From Hoeflea sp. (GTDB lineage: Bacteria; Pseudomonadota; Alphaproteobacteria; Rhizobiales; Rhizobiaceae): DNA of 59,406 nucleotides. Of the stretch, positions 38,887-48,343 are shown in pieces. The DNA is taken from positions 1-59,406 of the forward strand of contig NZ_JACIYP010000022.1 of assembly GCF_014359905.1 (NCBI RefSeq), written 5' to 3'. Under the pieces are notes generated by a model. That model did not search any database, had not been told where the DNA came from, and saw only the letters and a list, made by a program, of their open reading frames with translations. The position numbers and the translations under genes are program-made. The first letter of the stretch is position 1. Each line of letters opens with the position of its first letter.

Positions 38887-39747
38887 TCAGGGCCGGCGAT
38901 ATCCCGTGGGCAGGCCATAAAGCTTGCCGATGCGCTCGATCGCAGCCTGCAGCGGTTCACGGGTCACATACATGGTCCCTCCCGAGGCATGCAGCAGCGT
39001 GTCCGCGTCTTCGATGAAGCCGACATGGCCTTTCCAGAACACCAGATCGCCGCGCGCAAGAGCGTCATGCTGCAAATCGATCGGCGTGCCCAGATTTGCC
39101 GCCTGCTGGTCGGAATCGCGCGGCGCGCGCTTTCCGGTCATGGCCAGCGCCATCTGCACCAGGCCCGAGCAGTCGATACCGAAACCCGACCGTCCGCCCC
39201 AGAGATAGGGGGTGTTGAGAAACCTTGCTGCGACAGCCGTCGCGTCTTCCGGCGCGGCTTGTCCGATTGGCCGCAGATGCGCGGCAATCATCGCCGAGCC
39301 GTCTTCGAGAAGCGCATAGGGCGTGGCCCTGGTCTCCGCCGCCCCGGTAACCTTCACCCGGCTGCCCATCGACAAGGCGGCCTGATGCGGGAAGCGGAGA
39401 TCCGGGCCCGGATAGACGAAGCTGCGCGGGACCGAAACCACATGGGTGGCGGTTGCAGCGCCCTCACCGATCGCCTCCTGGCGCACGTAACCCACATAAC
39501 CATCGGCTTCGAGCTGCACCCAGGCCCATCCGTCGGACTGATCGAAAACCGTCAGGGTCTCGCCAAACAGCGCCTGGGTGTCGATGCCGCAGCCGCGATC
39601 GGGCCTGGGGCTGACAGCCGCCACGGGAACAGCCACATGAGCCGGCGCGCCTTCGGTGTAGCGGGCGGCCGAGACCTGTCCCTTGAGCCGGACGTCGGCA
39701 AGATCCGGCCGGTAGGCATGGGAGCGGCGATCGAGATTTCCAGTCAT
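38887..39747 (-). CDS. NlpC/P60 family cysteine peptidase with SH3-like domains
   Basis: The 286-residue product has SH3-like segments in its N-terminal half (for example DQSDGWAWVQLEADGYVGYV) and an NlpC/P60 catalytic domain in the last 130 residues. The nucleophile is in GFGIDCSGLVQMAL and the histidine in GHVGFIED. Such enzymes cut gamma-D-Glu-DAP bonds of peptidoglycan stem peptides, often for cell-wall recycling in the cytoplasm. No signal peptide is visible, which fits recycling. Its ATG overlaps the marR stop by four bases. Confidence 0.92.
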   Translation of the reverse strand: MTGNLDRRSHAYRPDLADVRLKGQVSAARYTEGAPAHVAVPVAAVSPRPDRGCGIDTQALFGETLTVFDQSDGWAWVQLEADGYVGYVRQEAIGEGAATATHVVSVPRSFVYPGPDLRFPHQAALSMGSRVKVTGAAETRATPYALLEDGSAMIAAHLRPIGQAAPEDATAVAARFLNTPYLWGGRSGFGIDCSGLVQMALAMTGKRAPRDSDQQAANLGTPIDLQHDALARGDLVFWKGHVGFIEDADTLLHASGGTMYVTREPLQAAIERIGKLYGLPTGYRRP

Positions 39748-40112
39748 GTCCGGGAACCCTCTGCAGACAAGAGTTTCCGACCTTCGGCGATGATGATGTC
39801 GCCGATCTTTTCGACAAACAGCGCGCCATCCACCGTGCGCTTGATGATGACATTGCGCCGGTCGCGATCGTCCCGCACCCGGCGCACGAGCCCCATCTGC
39901 CCCATCGTGTCGAGCGCCCTTGTGATCACCGGCTTTGTCACGCCCAGCGTGGCGGCGAGCCCGCGAACGGTGTGCGGCGGCGGCGCGAGATAGATGTGCA
40001 ACAGGATCGCCAGCTGCCTGATGGTCAGGTCCGGCCCGATGACCCGAACATGCTCGAGCGTGGCGGCGTGCCACAAACCGAGCGCGTTGGATGGCCGGAG
40101 ATCGAGGTTCAT
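39744..40112 (-). CDS. MarR-family transcriptional regulator
   Basis: The 122-residue product has the winged-helix pattern: LTIRQLAILLHIYLAPPP, recognition helix region VRGLAATLGVTKPVITRALD and a wing with RRVRDDRDRRNVII. It ends soon after the wing, so it is a short MarR. ATG at 40112 (MNLDLRPSNALGLWH) is preferred over an upstream ATG because AAAGG precedes it. It lies between pepA and nlpC and overlaps nlpC by ATGA, so the regulator is made with the peptidase. The ligand is unknown. Confidence 0.85.
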   Translation of the reverse strand: MNLDLRPSNALGLWHAATLEHVRVIGPDLTIRQLAILLHIYLAPPPHTVRGLAATLGVTKPVITRALDTMGQMGLVRRVRDDRDRRNVIIKRTVDGALFVEKIGDIIIAEGRKLLSAEGSRT

Positions 40113-40184
40113 CACGCACGCCTTTTCGTTTCGGTAGCGATTTACTGTGACCGAAACAGGAAAGCCGCGCAAGTCACCGGTCGC

Positions 40185-41579
40185 TCAGGCGGCATGGCGC
40201 TTGCTGATCACGTCGAACAGGGCGCGTATGCCCTGCGCCTCGCCGCCGACCGGAGCATGCGGCTTCTCCTTGGGCGACCAGGCGAAAATATCGAAATGCG
40301 CCCAGCGCGTCTGAGGCGTCACAAAGCGCTTGAGAAACAGCGCAGCGGTGATCGAACCGGCAAAGCCGCCCGATGGCGCATTGGTCAGATCGGCGATCTT
40401 GGCTTTGACGTCGGCCTCATAGGGCTTGTAGAGCGGCATCCGCCAGAGCGGATCGGCCACCGCGTCCGATGCCGCCGCCAGGTCGAGGGCGAGCGCCTCG
40501 TCGTCGGTGTAGAACGGCGGCAGATCGGGCCCGAGCGCCACCCGCGCGGCGCCCGTGAGCGTCGCCATGTCGATGAGCAGATCGGGCGTGTCCTCGCAGG
40601 CATAGGTCAGCGCATCGGCGAGCACCAGGCGGCCCTCGGCGTCGGTGTTGTCGATCTGGACCGTCAGTCCCTTGCGGCTGACGAGCACGTCCCCCGGCCG
40701 GAACGCCGACGCCGAGATGGAATTTTCGACCGCCGGCACCAGCACGCGCAGGTCGACGGGCAGGCCCGCGTCCATGATCATCATGGCCAGCGCCATGACA
40801 TTGGCGGCACCCCCCATGTCCTTTTTCATCGTCAGCATCGAAGCCGACGGCTTGATGTCGAGGCCGCCGGTATCAAAGCAGACGCCCTTGCCCACCAGGG
40901 TCAGTTTCGGCGCACCCTGCGTTCCCCAGCGCAACTCGAGCAGGCGCGGCGCCTGGGCCGCCGCCCGGCCCACCGCATGGATCATCGGAAAGCTCCTGGA
41001 GAGAAGTTCGTCGCCCGCAACGACGTTGACCCTGGCCTTGTAGTGCTTTGCAAGCCCCCGGAATGCCGCCTCCAGGGCGTCGGGTCCCATGTCGTTGGCA
41101 GGCGTGTTGACCAGATCGCGGGCCAGGCCTACGGCTGCCACCGTGCGTCGGATCGCGTCCGCATCCGCATCCGCCGGAATCACCAGGCGCGGCGCTTCGG
41201 CGAGCGGCTTGCAATAGGCCTCGAACCGGTAGGCGCCCATGCCGAAGGCCAGGGCCATCACGGCCCCGGGAATGGGCGAGGTTTCGATGTGCCAGTCCCC
41301 CGCAGGCAGGGCGCGGGCCAGCTTGCCGCCGATGAAGCGATGGCAGTCGCCGTCCTCGCCAAGTCCGAACAGGGCGCCGGCCAGCTTACCGTGGCGGTTG
41401 GGCGCGAGCAGCACCGAACCTTCGGCGGCCTTGAACCCGGCCGATTTTGCCCAGGCAAGCGCGGTCTTGTCGAAATGAGCGCGGTCGATGTCGGCGCGGG
41501 ACACGGCCCAGACAGGCAGGGTCTCGCTCGACATGTCTGCAAAGGGGGAGGGTCGATCGATGTGGCTGTAGGGCGGCAT
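40185..41579 (-). CDS. Leucyl aminopeptidase family protein (M17)
   Basis: The 464-residue product has an M17 cytosol aminopeptidase catalytic domain: VGKGVCFDTGGLDIKP (metal and catalytic lysine region), MKKDMGGAANVMALAM, the signature NTDAEGRLVLADAL and LIDMATLTGAARVALG. The N-terminal domain is shorter and more diverged than in PepA. It releases N-terminal residues from peptides in the cytoplasm. It heads a likely pepA-marR-nlpC unit, in which the aminopeptidase and NlpC/P60 enzyme could together degrade peptidoglycan-derived peptides. Confidence 0.93.
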   Translation of the reverse strand: MPPYSHIDRPSPFADMSSETLPVWAVSRADIDRAHFDKTALAWAKSAGFKAAEGSVLLAPNRHGKLAGALFGLGEDGDCHRFIGGKLARALPAGDWHIETSPIPGAVMALAFGMGAYRFEAYCKPLAEAPRLVIPADADADAIRRTVAAVGLARDLVNTPANDMGPDALEAAFRGLAKHYKARVNVVAGDELLSRSFPMIHAVGRAAAQAPRLLELRWGTQGAPKLTLVGKGVCFDTGGLDIKPSASMLTMKKDMGGAANVMALAMMIMDAGLPVDLRVLVPAVENSISASAFRPGDVLVSRKGLTVQIDNTDAEGRLVLADALTYACEDTPDLLIDMATLTGAARVALGPDLPPFYTDDEALALDLAAASDAVADPLWRMPLYKPYEADVKAKIADLTNAPSGGFAGSITAALFLKRFVTPQTRWAHFDIFAWSPKEKPHAPVGGEAQGIRALFDVISKRHAA

Positions 41580-41625
41580 GGGCTCTCCTTTTTTCCTCCA
41601 CAGTGCTTCGGCGGAGAATCACTCG

Positions 41626-41640
41626 TTAACGCTTGATTAG
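41626..41640 (+). promoter_or_regulatory. Possible CtrA-type binding site upstream of tadD
   Basis: TTAA-N7-TTAG matches the CtrA consensus TTAA-N7-TTAA with one mismatch. It lies 85 bases before the tadD start. Two GTTAAC hexamers (41625-41630 and 41642-41647) flank the same spot. Such short motifs arise by chance, so support is weak. Confidence 0.3.
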
Positions 41641-41724
41641 GGTTAACAGATTATTGCTTGAGCGAAGACTGTGGCGGCATCGGTAAAGGTGGCGCCATGG
41701 CACACACTTACCGGGATCAGGCCT

Positions 41725-42540
41725 ATGTCAGCGACCCAAACACGCTCCTCCCTCCCACGCCAGCTGCTCGGCGCGGCGTGTATTGCCGCCCTAAGCCTCT
41801 CGCTCGCCGGATGCGCGTCCAAGAGCCGCCTGACCACCGGGTCGGTTCCCTCGATGAACCAGCCGCTTGCGGCGATGAATGCAAGCGAGCTGCATTCCGC
41901 CGCAGCAAGCATCGGCACGGCCTATGACAGGAATCCCAAGGACGCGGCGGTCGGGATGAAATACGCCTCGGTTCTGACCATGGGCGGACGAACCGACCAG
42001 GCGCTTGCGGTGATGCAGCAGATAGCGATCCACAATCCGACCGACCGGACGGTGCTCGCGGCCTATGGCAAGGCGCTGGCCGGGGCGGGTCAGTTCGACA
42101 AGGCGCTCGATGCCATTCGTCGCGCCCAGACACCCGATCGTCCGGACTGGCAGCTGTTGTCCGCGGAAGGGGCGATCCACGACCAGATGGGCGACCCCGC
42201 CACGGCGCGCGCGCGCTACCGCAAGGCGCTCGACCTTCAGCCCAACGAACCCTCGGTCCTGTCCAATCTCGGCATGTCCTATGTGCTTCAGGGTGATCTG
42301 AGAACCGCTGAGACCTATCTTGCTTCTGCCGTGCGGCAGCCGGGCGCAGACAGCCGCGTCCGCCAGAACCTGGCGCTGGTCGTCGGCCTCCAGGGCCGGT
42401 TCGCGGAAGCCGAGAAGATTGCCAGCGCTGAACTTTCCCCCGAACAGGCCGGCGCCAATGTGACCTATCTGCGCGCCATGCTGAGCCAGCAGAATGCCTG
42501 GAACAAGCTCAAGGATTCGGACAAGACCACCACCAACTGA
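41725..42540 (+). CDS. tadD: TPR lipoprotein TadD of the Tad pilus system
   Basis: The 271-residue product has a lipoprotein signal peptide with lipobox SLAGC (cysteine near residue 30). Tandem tetratricopeptide repeats cover about residues 70-250, for example YGKALAGAGQFDKALDAIRR and ALDLQPNEPSVLSNLGMSY. TadD is the pilotin-like lipoprotein that helps assemble the CpaC secretin. ATG at 41725 (MSATQTRSSL) gives a normal signal length. It stands alone on the plus strand, converging with tadC, rather than inside the main operon. Confidence 0.88.
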   Translation: MSATQTRSSLPRQLLGAACIAALSLSLAGCASKSRLTTGSVPSMNQPLAAMNASELHSAAASIGTAYDRNPKDAAVGMKYASVLTMGGRTDQALAVMQQIAIHNPTDRTVLAAYGKALAGAGQFDKALDAIRRAQTPDRPDWQLLSAEGAIHDQMGDPATARARYRKALDLQPNEPSVLSNLGMSYVLQGDLRTAETYLASAVRQPGADSRVRQNLALVVGLQGRFAEAEKIASAELSPEQAGANVTYLRAMLSQQNAWNKLKDSDKTTTN

Positions 42541-42608
42541 CCGCGCAGGCCCGCTCCGCGGGATCGCAGCGTTCATCTCTCTTGCCATGACATGCCGGAT
42601 ATGCTCGA

Positions 42609-42646
42609 GGCCGGGCAGCGCAGCTAGGCGCTGCCCGGCCCGATTT
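42609..42646. terminator. Bidirectional terminator between tadD and tadC
   Basis: A perfect 13-bp stem (GGCCGGGCAGCGC with GCGCTGCCCGGCC) closes a six-base loop. It is followed on the plus strand by CGATTTC, a poor T-run. Placed between convergent genes, it probably serves tadD mainly. Confidence 0.7.
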
Positions 42647-42731
42647 CTTGCGGCTTCCGACCTCAACCGGCACTCCGTTCACCGGGTCCGGCCCATTCAC
42701 CGGGTCCGGCAGAGCCGGTCCGGTTCCTTGG

Positions 42732-43745
42732 CTACTGAGGCACACCGCCTGAGAAATTGTCCATGACCTGGATCGCAGCCGGGCCGAGGATCACGCCGAT
42801 CAGCACCGGCAGGAAGAACAGGATCATCGGGACCGTCAGTTTCGGCGGCAGCGCCGCGGCCTTCTTCTCGGCCTCCGTCATGCGCTGGTCACGGCTTTCC
42901 TGGGCGAGCACCCGCAGCGCCTGGGCGATCGGCGTGCCGTAGCGCTCGGACTGGATCAGGGCCTGGGTCACCGATTTCACCGCATCGAGGCCGGTCCTGC
43001 TGCCCAGGTTTTCAAAGGCCACGCGGCGGTCCTGGAGATAGGACAGTTCAGCCGTTGTCAGCACGAATTCCTCGGCCAGCGCGGTGGATTGCACTGCAAT
43101 CTCCTCGGCTACCCGCTTCATCGCCGCTTCGATGGAGACGCCCGATTCGACGCAGATCAGCATGAGGTCGAGCGCATCGGGCCAGGCGAGCTTGATCGAG
43201 GTCTGACGCTTCTTGGCCTGATTGGAGACGAACAGGTTGGGCGTGTAAAAGCCGGCATAGGCGCCGATGATGCACGCCAGCATGCGCACGCCAAACGGCT
43301 TGTCGGTGAGGTTTTCGAGAACGAAGACATAGACGATCGATGCGGCGAGAAAAATGAACGGCAGCACGAACCGCGCCAGCAGAAACATGTTGAGCGCATT
43401 CTGGGTGCGGTAGCCGGCAGCGCGCAGCTTGGCGACCGTGGCGTCATCGGCCAGCGCGTTTTTCAGATTGAGCTGCTCGACGATGCCGCGCACCGAGGCA
43501 TTGTTGTGGGACCTGAGGCCGGCGCTCTTGTCTCCGCCGCGCGCCTGTTCGGCGTTCAGGCGGGCGCGTTCGCGCGCGCGGATTTCATCGCGTTCAAGGG
43601 CTGCCGATTTCATCCGCGCATCGAGATCGCCGCGCTCGAAATAGGGCGCCATGATGGTGAACAGCGTGGCGAAGACCGCCACGGAAACCAGGATCGGAAC
43701 CAGATAGGCCGGATCGGTGAGAGAAGAGGCAATATCGGATAGCAT
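42732..43745 (-). CDS. tadC: Tad pilus inner-membrane platform protein TadC
   Basis: The 337-residue product is a type II secretion F (GspF/TadC) membrane protein. It has an N-terminal span, a cytoplasmic segment (about residues 30-100), two central hydrophobic helices and the T2SF domain (PDALDLMLICVESGVSIEAA, then YGTPIAQALRVLAQESRDQR), with a C-terminal span. With TadB it forms the platform on which Flp subunits are moved by the CpaF ATPase. It is the last gene of the minus-strand run, 13 bases after tadB. Confidence 0.93.
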   Translation of the reverse strand: MLSDIASSLTDPAYLVPILVSVAVFATLFTIMAPYFERGDLDARMKSAALERDEIRARERARLNAEQARGGDKSAGLRSHNNASVRGIVEQLNLKNALADDATVAKLRAAGYRTQNALNMFLLARFVLPFIFLAASIVYVFVLENLTDKPFGVRMLACIIGAYAGFYTPNLFVSNQAKKRQTSIKLAWPDALDLMLICVESGVSIEAAMKRVAEEIAVQSTALAEEFVLTTAELSYLQDRRVAFENLGSRTGLDAVKSVTQALIQSERYGTPIAQALRVLAQESRDQRMTEAEKKAAALPPKLTVPMILFFLPVLIGVILGPAAIQVMDNFSGGVPQ

Positions 43746-43758
43746 GGTTCGTCAGCCC

Positions 43759-44769
43759 CTAGATGTCGAAATTGATCATGTTGCGCATCACCATGATGCC
43801 GATCGACATCCAGACTGCCGAGGCGCCGAGAATGAGATGGCCGCGGCTGTCGGTGAACAGGATCATGATGTATTCGGGCGAAGTGAGATAAACGAGCAGC
43901 GCCACGATGAACGGCAGGGCGCCGATGATGGCGGCGGAGGCCTTTGCCTCCATCGACATCGCATTGATCTTGCCCTTCATTTTCTTGCGCTCCCGCAAGA
44001 CCTTGGAGAGATTGCCCAGCGCTTCGGACAGGTTGCCGCCGGCCTGGGCCTGGATGGCGATCACGATGGCGAAGAAATTGGCCTCCGACAGCGGAATACG
44101 GTTGTAGAGCCTGGCGCAGGCCTCGGGTATGTTCAGTCCCATCTGCTGGGCTTCGACGATGCGCTTGAACTCGGTGCGGACCGGTTCCTGCCCCTCGGAC
44201 GAGATCATCCTGATGGCGTCGTTCAGAGGCAGGCCGGACTTGATCGACCGCACCATGATGTCAAGCGCATTGGGGAATTCGTTCAGAAACGCTTTCATCC
44301 GGCGGTTGCGCAGAAAGCCGATCACCCAGCGCGGCAGGCCGGCTCCGAAAATGATCGTCACGCCGCCGGCGACAAAGAGGCTGCCATAGGCGACAAAGAC
44401 CAGGAAGCCGGCAACGAGGCCGAGGATCAGGGAAAACGTGTAGAACCGCCGCACGGAGATCCCCAGGCCCGCCTGGGCGATCCTGTCCTTCAACGCGGGC
44501 GACTTGCGGCGGTCATTCTCCTTGTTCTTCTCTTCCAGGCTCTTCAGCGAATCCTGGACCGATTTGCGCCGCTTGTTGACCTCGTTGAGCCTGTCGCGCG
44601 CCGCGTTCGCCTTGGAGCGGTCGGTTTCTGCCGACTTGACCCGTTTGACCCGGCTTTCGGCCCTGCGGTCGCCCTCGATCCGGCTGTAGAGCACGCCATA
44701 TCCCAAGGCGCCCGCGGAAAGCGCGGCTAGGCCGATAATGGCAAGCACAACTGTATCGAGACCAAACAC
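43759..44769 (-). CDS. tadB: Tad pilus inner-membrane platform protein TadB
   Basis: The 336-residue product is a T2SF-domain protein. It has an N-terminal helix, a highly charged cytoplasmic stretch (about residues 35-90), paired helices, the domain core (FPNALDIMVRSIKSGLPLNDA, AIQAQAGGNLSEALGNLS) and C-terminal spans. It starts with GTG at 44769, preceded by GGAGA. It forms the inner-membrane platform with TadC. Gaps to its neighbours are 12-13 bases, so it is in one operon with cpaF and tadC. Confidence 0.93.
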   Translation of the reverse strand: MFGLDTVVLAIIGLAALSAGALGYGVLYSRIEGDRRAESRVKRVKSAETDRSKANAARDRLNEVNKRRKSVQDSLKSLEEKNKENDRRKSPALKDRIAQAGLGISVRRFYTFSLILGLVAGFLVFVAYGSLFVAGGVTIIFGAGLPRWVIGFLRNRRMKAFLNEFPNALDIMVRSIKSGLPLNDAIRMISSEGQEPVRTEFKRIVEAQQMGLNIPEACARLYNRIPLSEANFFAIVIAIQAQAGGNLSEALGNLSKVLRERKKMKGKINAMSMEAKASAAIIGALPFIVALLVYLTSPEYIMILFTDSRGHLILGASAVWMSIGIMVMRNMINFDI

Positions 44770-44781
44770 GCGGGGTTCTCC

Positions 44782-46284
44782 TTACGAGGTCATTTTTTCC
44801 ATGGCATCGAGCGACGCGGCCAGGCGCTTGTCCTCGCCATAGTAGCGGGCCCGATCCCAGAAGTGCGGCCTGCCGATCCCGGTGGAGCGGTGTTCGCCGA
44901 TGATGTTGCCGTTGGCGTCTTCGCCCAGCATGTCGTATTTCATCAGGTCCTGGGTGATGATCACGTCACCTTCCATGCCGATGACCTCGGTGATGTGGGT
45001 GATGCGGCGCGAGCCGTCGCGCAGACGCGCCGCCTGAATGATCACATCCACCGAGCCCGAGATGATTTCGCGCACGGTCTTGGCCGGCAACGTGAAGCCG
45101 CCCATGGCAATCATCGATTCCATGCGGCTCAGACATTCGCGCGGCGTGTTGGCGTGGATCGTGCCCATGGATCCGTCGTGACCGGTGTTCATGGCCTGCA
45201 GGAGGTCGAACACCTCGGGTCCGCGCACCTCACCGACGATGATCCGCTCCGGCCGCATGCGCAGGCAGTTCTTGACCAGGTCGCGCATGGTGATCTCGCC
45301 TTCGCCCTCGATGTTGGGCGGGCGGGTTTCGAGCCGCACCACATGCGGCTGCTGCAGCTGGAGTTCGGCGGAGTCCTCGCAGGTGATCACCCGCTCGTCG
45401 GTGTCGATATAGGCGGTCAGGCAGTTGAGCAGCGTGGTCTTGCCCGAGCCGGTGCCGCCGGAGATCACCACGTTGCAGCGGACCCGGCCGATGATCTGCA
45501 GCACCGCCGCGCCCTCGGGCGTGATCGCGCCGAACTTGACCAGCTGGTCGAGCGTCAGCTTGTCCTTCTTGAATTTACGAATGGTGAGCGCGGTGCCGTC
45601 AATGGCGAGCGGCGGCGCGATGACGTTGACGCGGGAACCGTCGGGAAGTCGGGCGTCGCAGATCGGGCTCGATTCATCGACCCTTCGGCCGACCTGGCTG
45701 ACGATGCGCTGGCAGATCGACAGGAGCTGGCTGTTGTCGCGGAACCGGACATCGGTTTCCTGGACCTTGCCGGCCACTTCGATGTAGGTCTTGCCCGCGC
45801 CGTTGACCATGATGTCGGCGATGTCGTCGCGCGCCAGCAGCGGCTCCAGCGGGCCGTAGCCAAGGACATCGTTGCAGATGTCATCAAGCAGCTCTTCCTG
45901 TTCGGCGATCGACAGGGCAAAGTTCTTGATGGTGATGATGTCATTGACGATGTCGCGAATTTCCTCGCGCGCGCTTTCGGCATCGAGCTTGGCCAGTTGC
46001 GACAGGTCAATGGTGTCGATCAGGGCGGAGAACACCTGGCTCTTGGTGTCATAATAGGCTTCGTTGCGGGCCGATTTGCGTTTGACGGGAGGCTCTTCGC
46101 GGCGCGGTGCGGATTTCTGCGGCACGGGCTGGGGCGCCGGCGCGGATGCCGCTGGCGCGGCGGCCGGCGCTGACGCCGTTGGATCCGGCGCACGGGTCAC
46201 CTGGGCTTCGGCATGGACCACAGGCCTGGGCGCCGGCGCGGGCGCCGGCTTGCCTGATCCATCATTGCTGCGTTTGCCGAACAT
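44782..46284 (-). CDS. cpaF: Pilus assembly ATPase CpaF (TadA)
   Basis: The 500-residue product is a VirB11/GspE-type ATPase that powers Flp pilus extension and retraction. An N-terminal Ala/Pro-rich segment (residues 10-65) precedes a helical domain and then the ATPase core: Walker [17 protein letters not shown] near residue 275, the Asp box CEDSAELQ, Walker [15 protein letters not shown] and the His box [11 protein letters not shown]. The start at ATG 46284 (MFGKRSND) has GGAG 11 bases upstream; a GTG four codons earlier has none. It lies between cpaE and tadB. Confidence 0.95.
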   Translation of the reverse strand: MFGKRSNDGSGKPAPAPAPRPVVHAEAQVTRAPDPTASAPAAAPAASAPAPQPVPQKSAPRREEPPVKRKSARNEAYYDTKSQVFSALIDTIDLSQLAKLDAESAREEIRDIVNDIITIKNFALSIAEQEELLDDICNDVLGYGPLEPLLARDDIADIMVNGAGKTYIEVAGKVQETDVRFRDNSQLLSICQRIVSQVGRRVDESSPICDARLPDGSRVNVIAPPLAIDGTALTIRKFKKDKLTLDQLVKFGAITPEGAAVLQIIGRVRCNVVISGGTGSGKTTLLNCLTAYIDTDERVITCEDSAELQLQQPHVVRLETRPPNIEGEGEITMRDLVKNCLRMRPERIIVGEVRGPEVFDLLQAMNTGHDGSMGTIHANTPRECLSRMESMIAMGGFTLPAKTVREIISGSVDVIIQAARLRDGSRRITHITEVIGMEGDVIITQDLMKYDMLGEDANGNIIGEHRSTGIGRPHFWDRARYYGEDKRLAASLDAMEKMTS

Positions 46285-46310
46285 AGTGCGTTCCACTCCA
46301 GACTTACAGT

Positions 46311-47597
46311 TTACTTGCGGCCCAGCAGGCCCATCAGGGACGACAGTCCCGTGCGCTTGCGCTTCTTCACTTCCGCCCTGCCGGTGACGACATGGGCAAT
46401 CTGCGACATGGCTTCGGCGACCGGCGACTTGGCCGAGGATTCACCGATCATCAGCCCTGAATTGGCGGCTTCGCCAAACAGCATGGCATCGAAGGGAATG
46501 ATCGCCAGGGGTTCGATTTCCAGCGGATCGCAGAACACGTCAGGGGCGATTTCCGGCCGTTTGGCCATGCCGACCTGGTTGAGGATCAACAGCGGCTGGT
46601 GATCATTGGGACGCAGTTTGCGCAACGTGTCGAAGAGGTTCTTGGTGTTGCGCAGATTGGCGAGATCCGGCGTCGCGGTGATGACGATCTCGTCGGCGGC
46701 GCAGAGCACTTTCCGGGTCCAGTCCGTCCAGATATGCGGCACGTCCAGCACCGAAACCGGCGCGTTGCGCTGAATGATGTCGAGAATGGGCAGAAACACA
46801 TCGCCGTTGAAATCGTAGGTCCGGTCGAGCATCGACGGCGCGGCGAGCATCGACAGGTGCTCCGAGCATTTGGTCAGCAGGCGGTCGAGAAAGACTTCAT
46901 CCAGCCGGTCGGGCGAATACACCGCTTCGGCGATGCCTTGCGTCGGGTCGTTGTCGAAATTCAGGTTTGCCGTGCCGAAGGCGAGATCGAGATCGGCGAG
47001 AATGACTTCGCTGGAGAAGAGGTTTGAAATGCTCCAGGCGCAATTGTGGGCGAGCGTGGAGGAGCCGACACCGCCCTTGGCGCCGACAAAGGCGATCGAC
47101 CGTCCAAGCGGGGCCGCGTCGGGATCGACAAAGATCGTGGAGATCACGCTGATCACATCCGCCATCGACACCGGCGCAACGATGTATTCGGACACGCCGT
47201 TGCGGACCAGTTCACGGTAGAGCGACACGTCATTGACGTGGCCGACCACCACCACTCTCGTGTCCGGATCGCACACAGCGGCAAGATCCCCGAGTTCCTC
47301 GATCAGGGTCCGGGCGTCGGCGCGGGTTTCCAGAATCAGCAGGTTCGGCGTCGGCGAGCTCGCGAACATGTTGGCGGCGGCAGAGACGCCGCCGGAATTG
47401 ATGCGCAGATTGACCTTGGCCATGCGACGGTCCTGGGAACACCGCTCCATGGTCTTGGCGAGGCCCTCGGATTCGATGAAGGCGTGCACCGAAATCCGGG
47501 GCAGAGGCCGAATGCGGTCGAAATCACCGCGCTCCGGGGCCGGCTCCGCCTGCTCCGGCTGCTTTTCCTGCTCGATTTCGTAATCAAGATTGGTCAT
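46311..47597 (-). CDS. cpaE: Pilus localisation ATPase-like protein CpaE (TadZ)
   Basis: The 428-residue product has an N-terminal receiver-like domain (about residues 30-155, with SPTPNLLILET) and a C-terminal MinD/ParA-type domain. The latter starts with the deviant Walker A GAKGGVGSST at residue 172 and contains ILADLDLAFGTANL. CpaE/TadZ places the pilus machine at its cell site. The start has AGGA at good spacing. It follows cpaD by 33 bases and precedes cpaF by 26. Confidence 0.93.
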   Translation of the reverse strand: MTNLDYEIEQEKQPEQAEPAPERGDFDRIRPLPRISVHAFIESEGLAKTMERCSQDRRMAKVNLRINSGGVSAAANMFASSPTPNLLILETRADARTLIEELGDLAAVCDPDTRVVVVGHVNDVSLYRELVRNGVSEYIVAPVSMADVISVISTIFVDPDAAPLGRSIAFVGAKGGVGSSTLAHNCAWSISNLFSSEVILADLDLAFGTANLNFDNDPTQGIAEAVYSPDRLDEVFLDRLLTKCSEHLSMLAAPSMLDRTYDFNGDVFLPILDIIQRNAPVSVLDVPHIWTDWTRKVLCAADEIVITATPDLANLRNTKNLFDTLRKLRPNDHQPLLILNQVGMAKRPEIAPDVFCDPLEIEPLAIIPFDAMLFGEAANSGLMIGESSAKSPVAEAMSQIAHVVTGRAEVKKRKRTGLSSLMGLLGRK

Positions 47598-47630
47598 TAC
47601 CGTTGTCCTGCTTCAAAGGGCATTTGCGGG

Positions 47631-48329
47631 TCAATTGCCGGGGGCCGCGCCGTTTTCTCTGTATGATTCGATCACCGCTGCCCGCCGTTCAGCATCGATC
47701 GACGTCATGCCGCGCGGCGCGATGAGGTCGCCGGGATTGGCGATCTGGGCGGCCAGATTGTTCTGCGTGGCGCAACCGAAATTGGCGTAATGCTTGTTGT
47801 CGGTTGAGTTGGCGAACATGTCTTCAGGCCAGCGGCCGCACTCGCCGGTCGAGGCCGTGATCGCCATGAACGCGATGCGGATCGGCGCCGCGTCATTGGG
47901 AGAGGACACATGATAGGGAGATGAGAGAATGCGCTCGCCGGGAATGCCTTCCTTGCGCAGCACATCGGCGACCTGGCCTGCCAGCACCGACGCCGCCCCG
48001 GCATTGGCGGAGCCGACGGGAACCATGACACGGATGATGCCCGACGCGCTGGAGCGATAGTGGTGTGCCGCCCCGCGCACCGTTTCCCGCATCGCGATGG
48101 GGAGATTGCGATCGCCGGTGGAGACCGGGAGGTCCACGGTGTGTTCCTTTTCCGCGACGATGATGGGGTGGTTGGTCCGGTAGTCATCCGGAATGGCGCC
48201 CACGGTGATGCTGCGGCCAGGCCATCCCGCACAGCCTGACAGCAGCGAGACAGCGATCAGCAGCGGGACAACCGCCGCAGTAAGCCGGCGGAGATCAGGA
48301 TTTGGGGAAACGGGGATCTTGCTCGACAT
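47631..48329 (-). CDS. cpaD: Pilus assembly lipoprotein CpaD
   Basis: The 232-residue product has a lipoprotein signal with lipobox SLLSGC. The CpaD family core follows: VGAIPDDYRTNHPIIV, a low-similarity middle and the late segment FGCATQNNLAAQIANPGDL, which is highly typical. It is an outer-membrane-associated partner of the CpaC secretin. ATG at 48329 has AGGA eight bases upstream and is preferred. An ATG at 48347 would overlap the cpaC stop (ATGA) and add six residues. Confidence 0.92.
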   Translation of the reverse strand: MSSKIPVSPNPDLRRLTAAVVPLLIAVSLLSGCAGWPGRSITVGAIPDDYRTNHPIIVAEKEHTVDLPVSTGDRNLPIAMRETVRGAAHHYRSSASGIIRVMVPVGSANAGAASVLAGQVADVLRKEGIPGERILSSPYHVSSPNDAAPIRIAFMAITASTGECGRWPEDMFANSTDNKHYANFGCATQNNLAAQIANPGDLIAPRGMTSIDAERRAAVIESYRENGAAPGN

Positions 48330-48343
48330 GGTGCGATTCCTGA

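Noticed and set aside
39972..41636. A 554-codon plus-strand frame opposite pepA and marR
   Set aside because: It is opposite a good M17 peptidase, and its Arg/His/Gly-rich translation has no motif.
42678..42710. Possible start of a CRISPR array
   Set aside because: There are only two copies with a three-base spacer and no cas genes; it is a simple tandem duplication.
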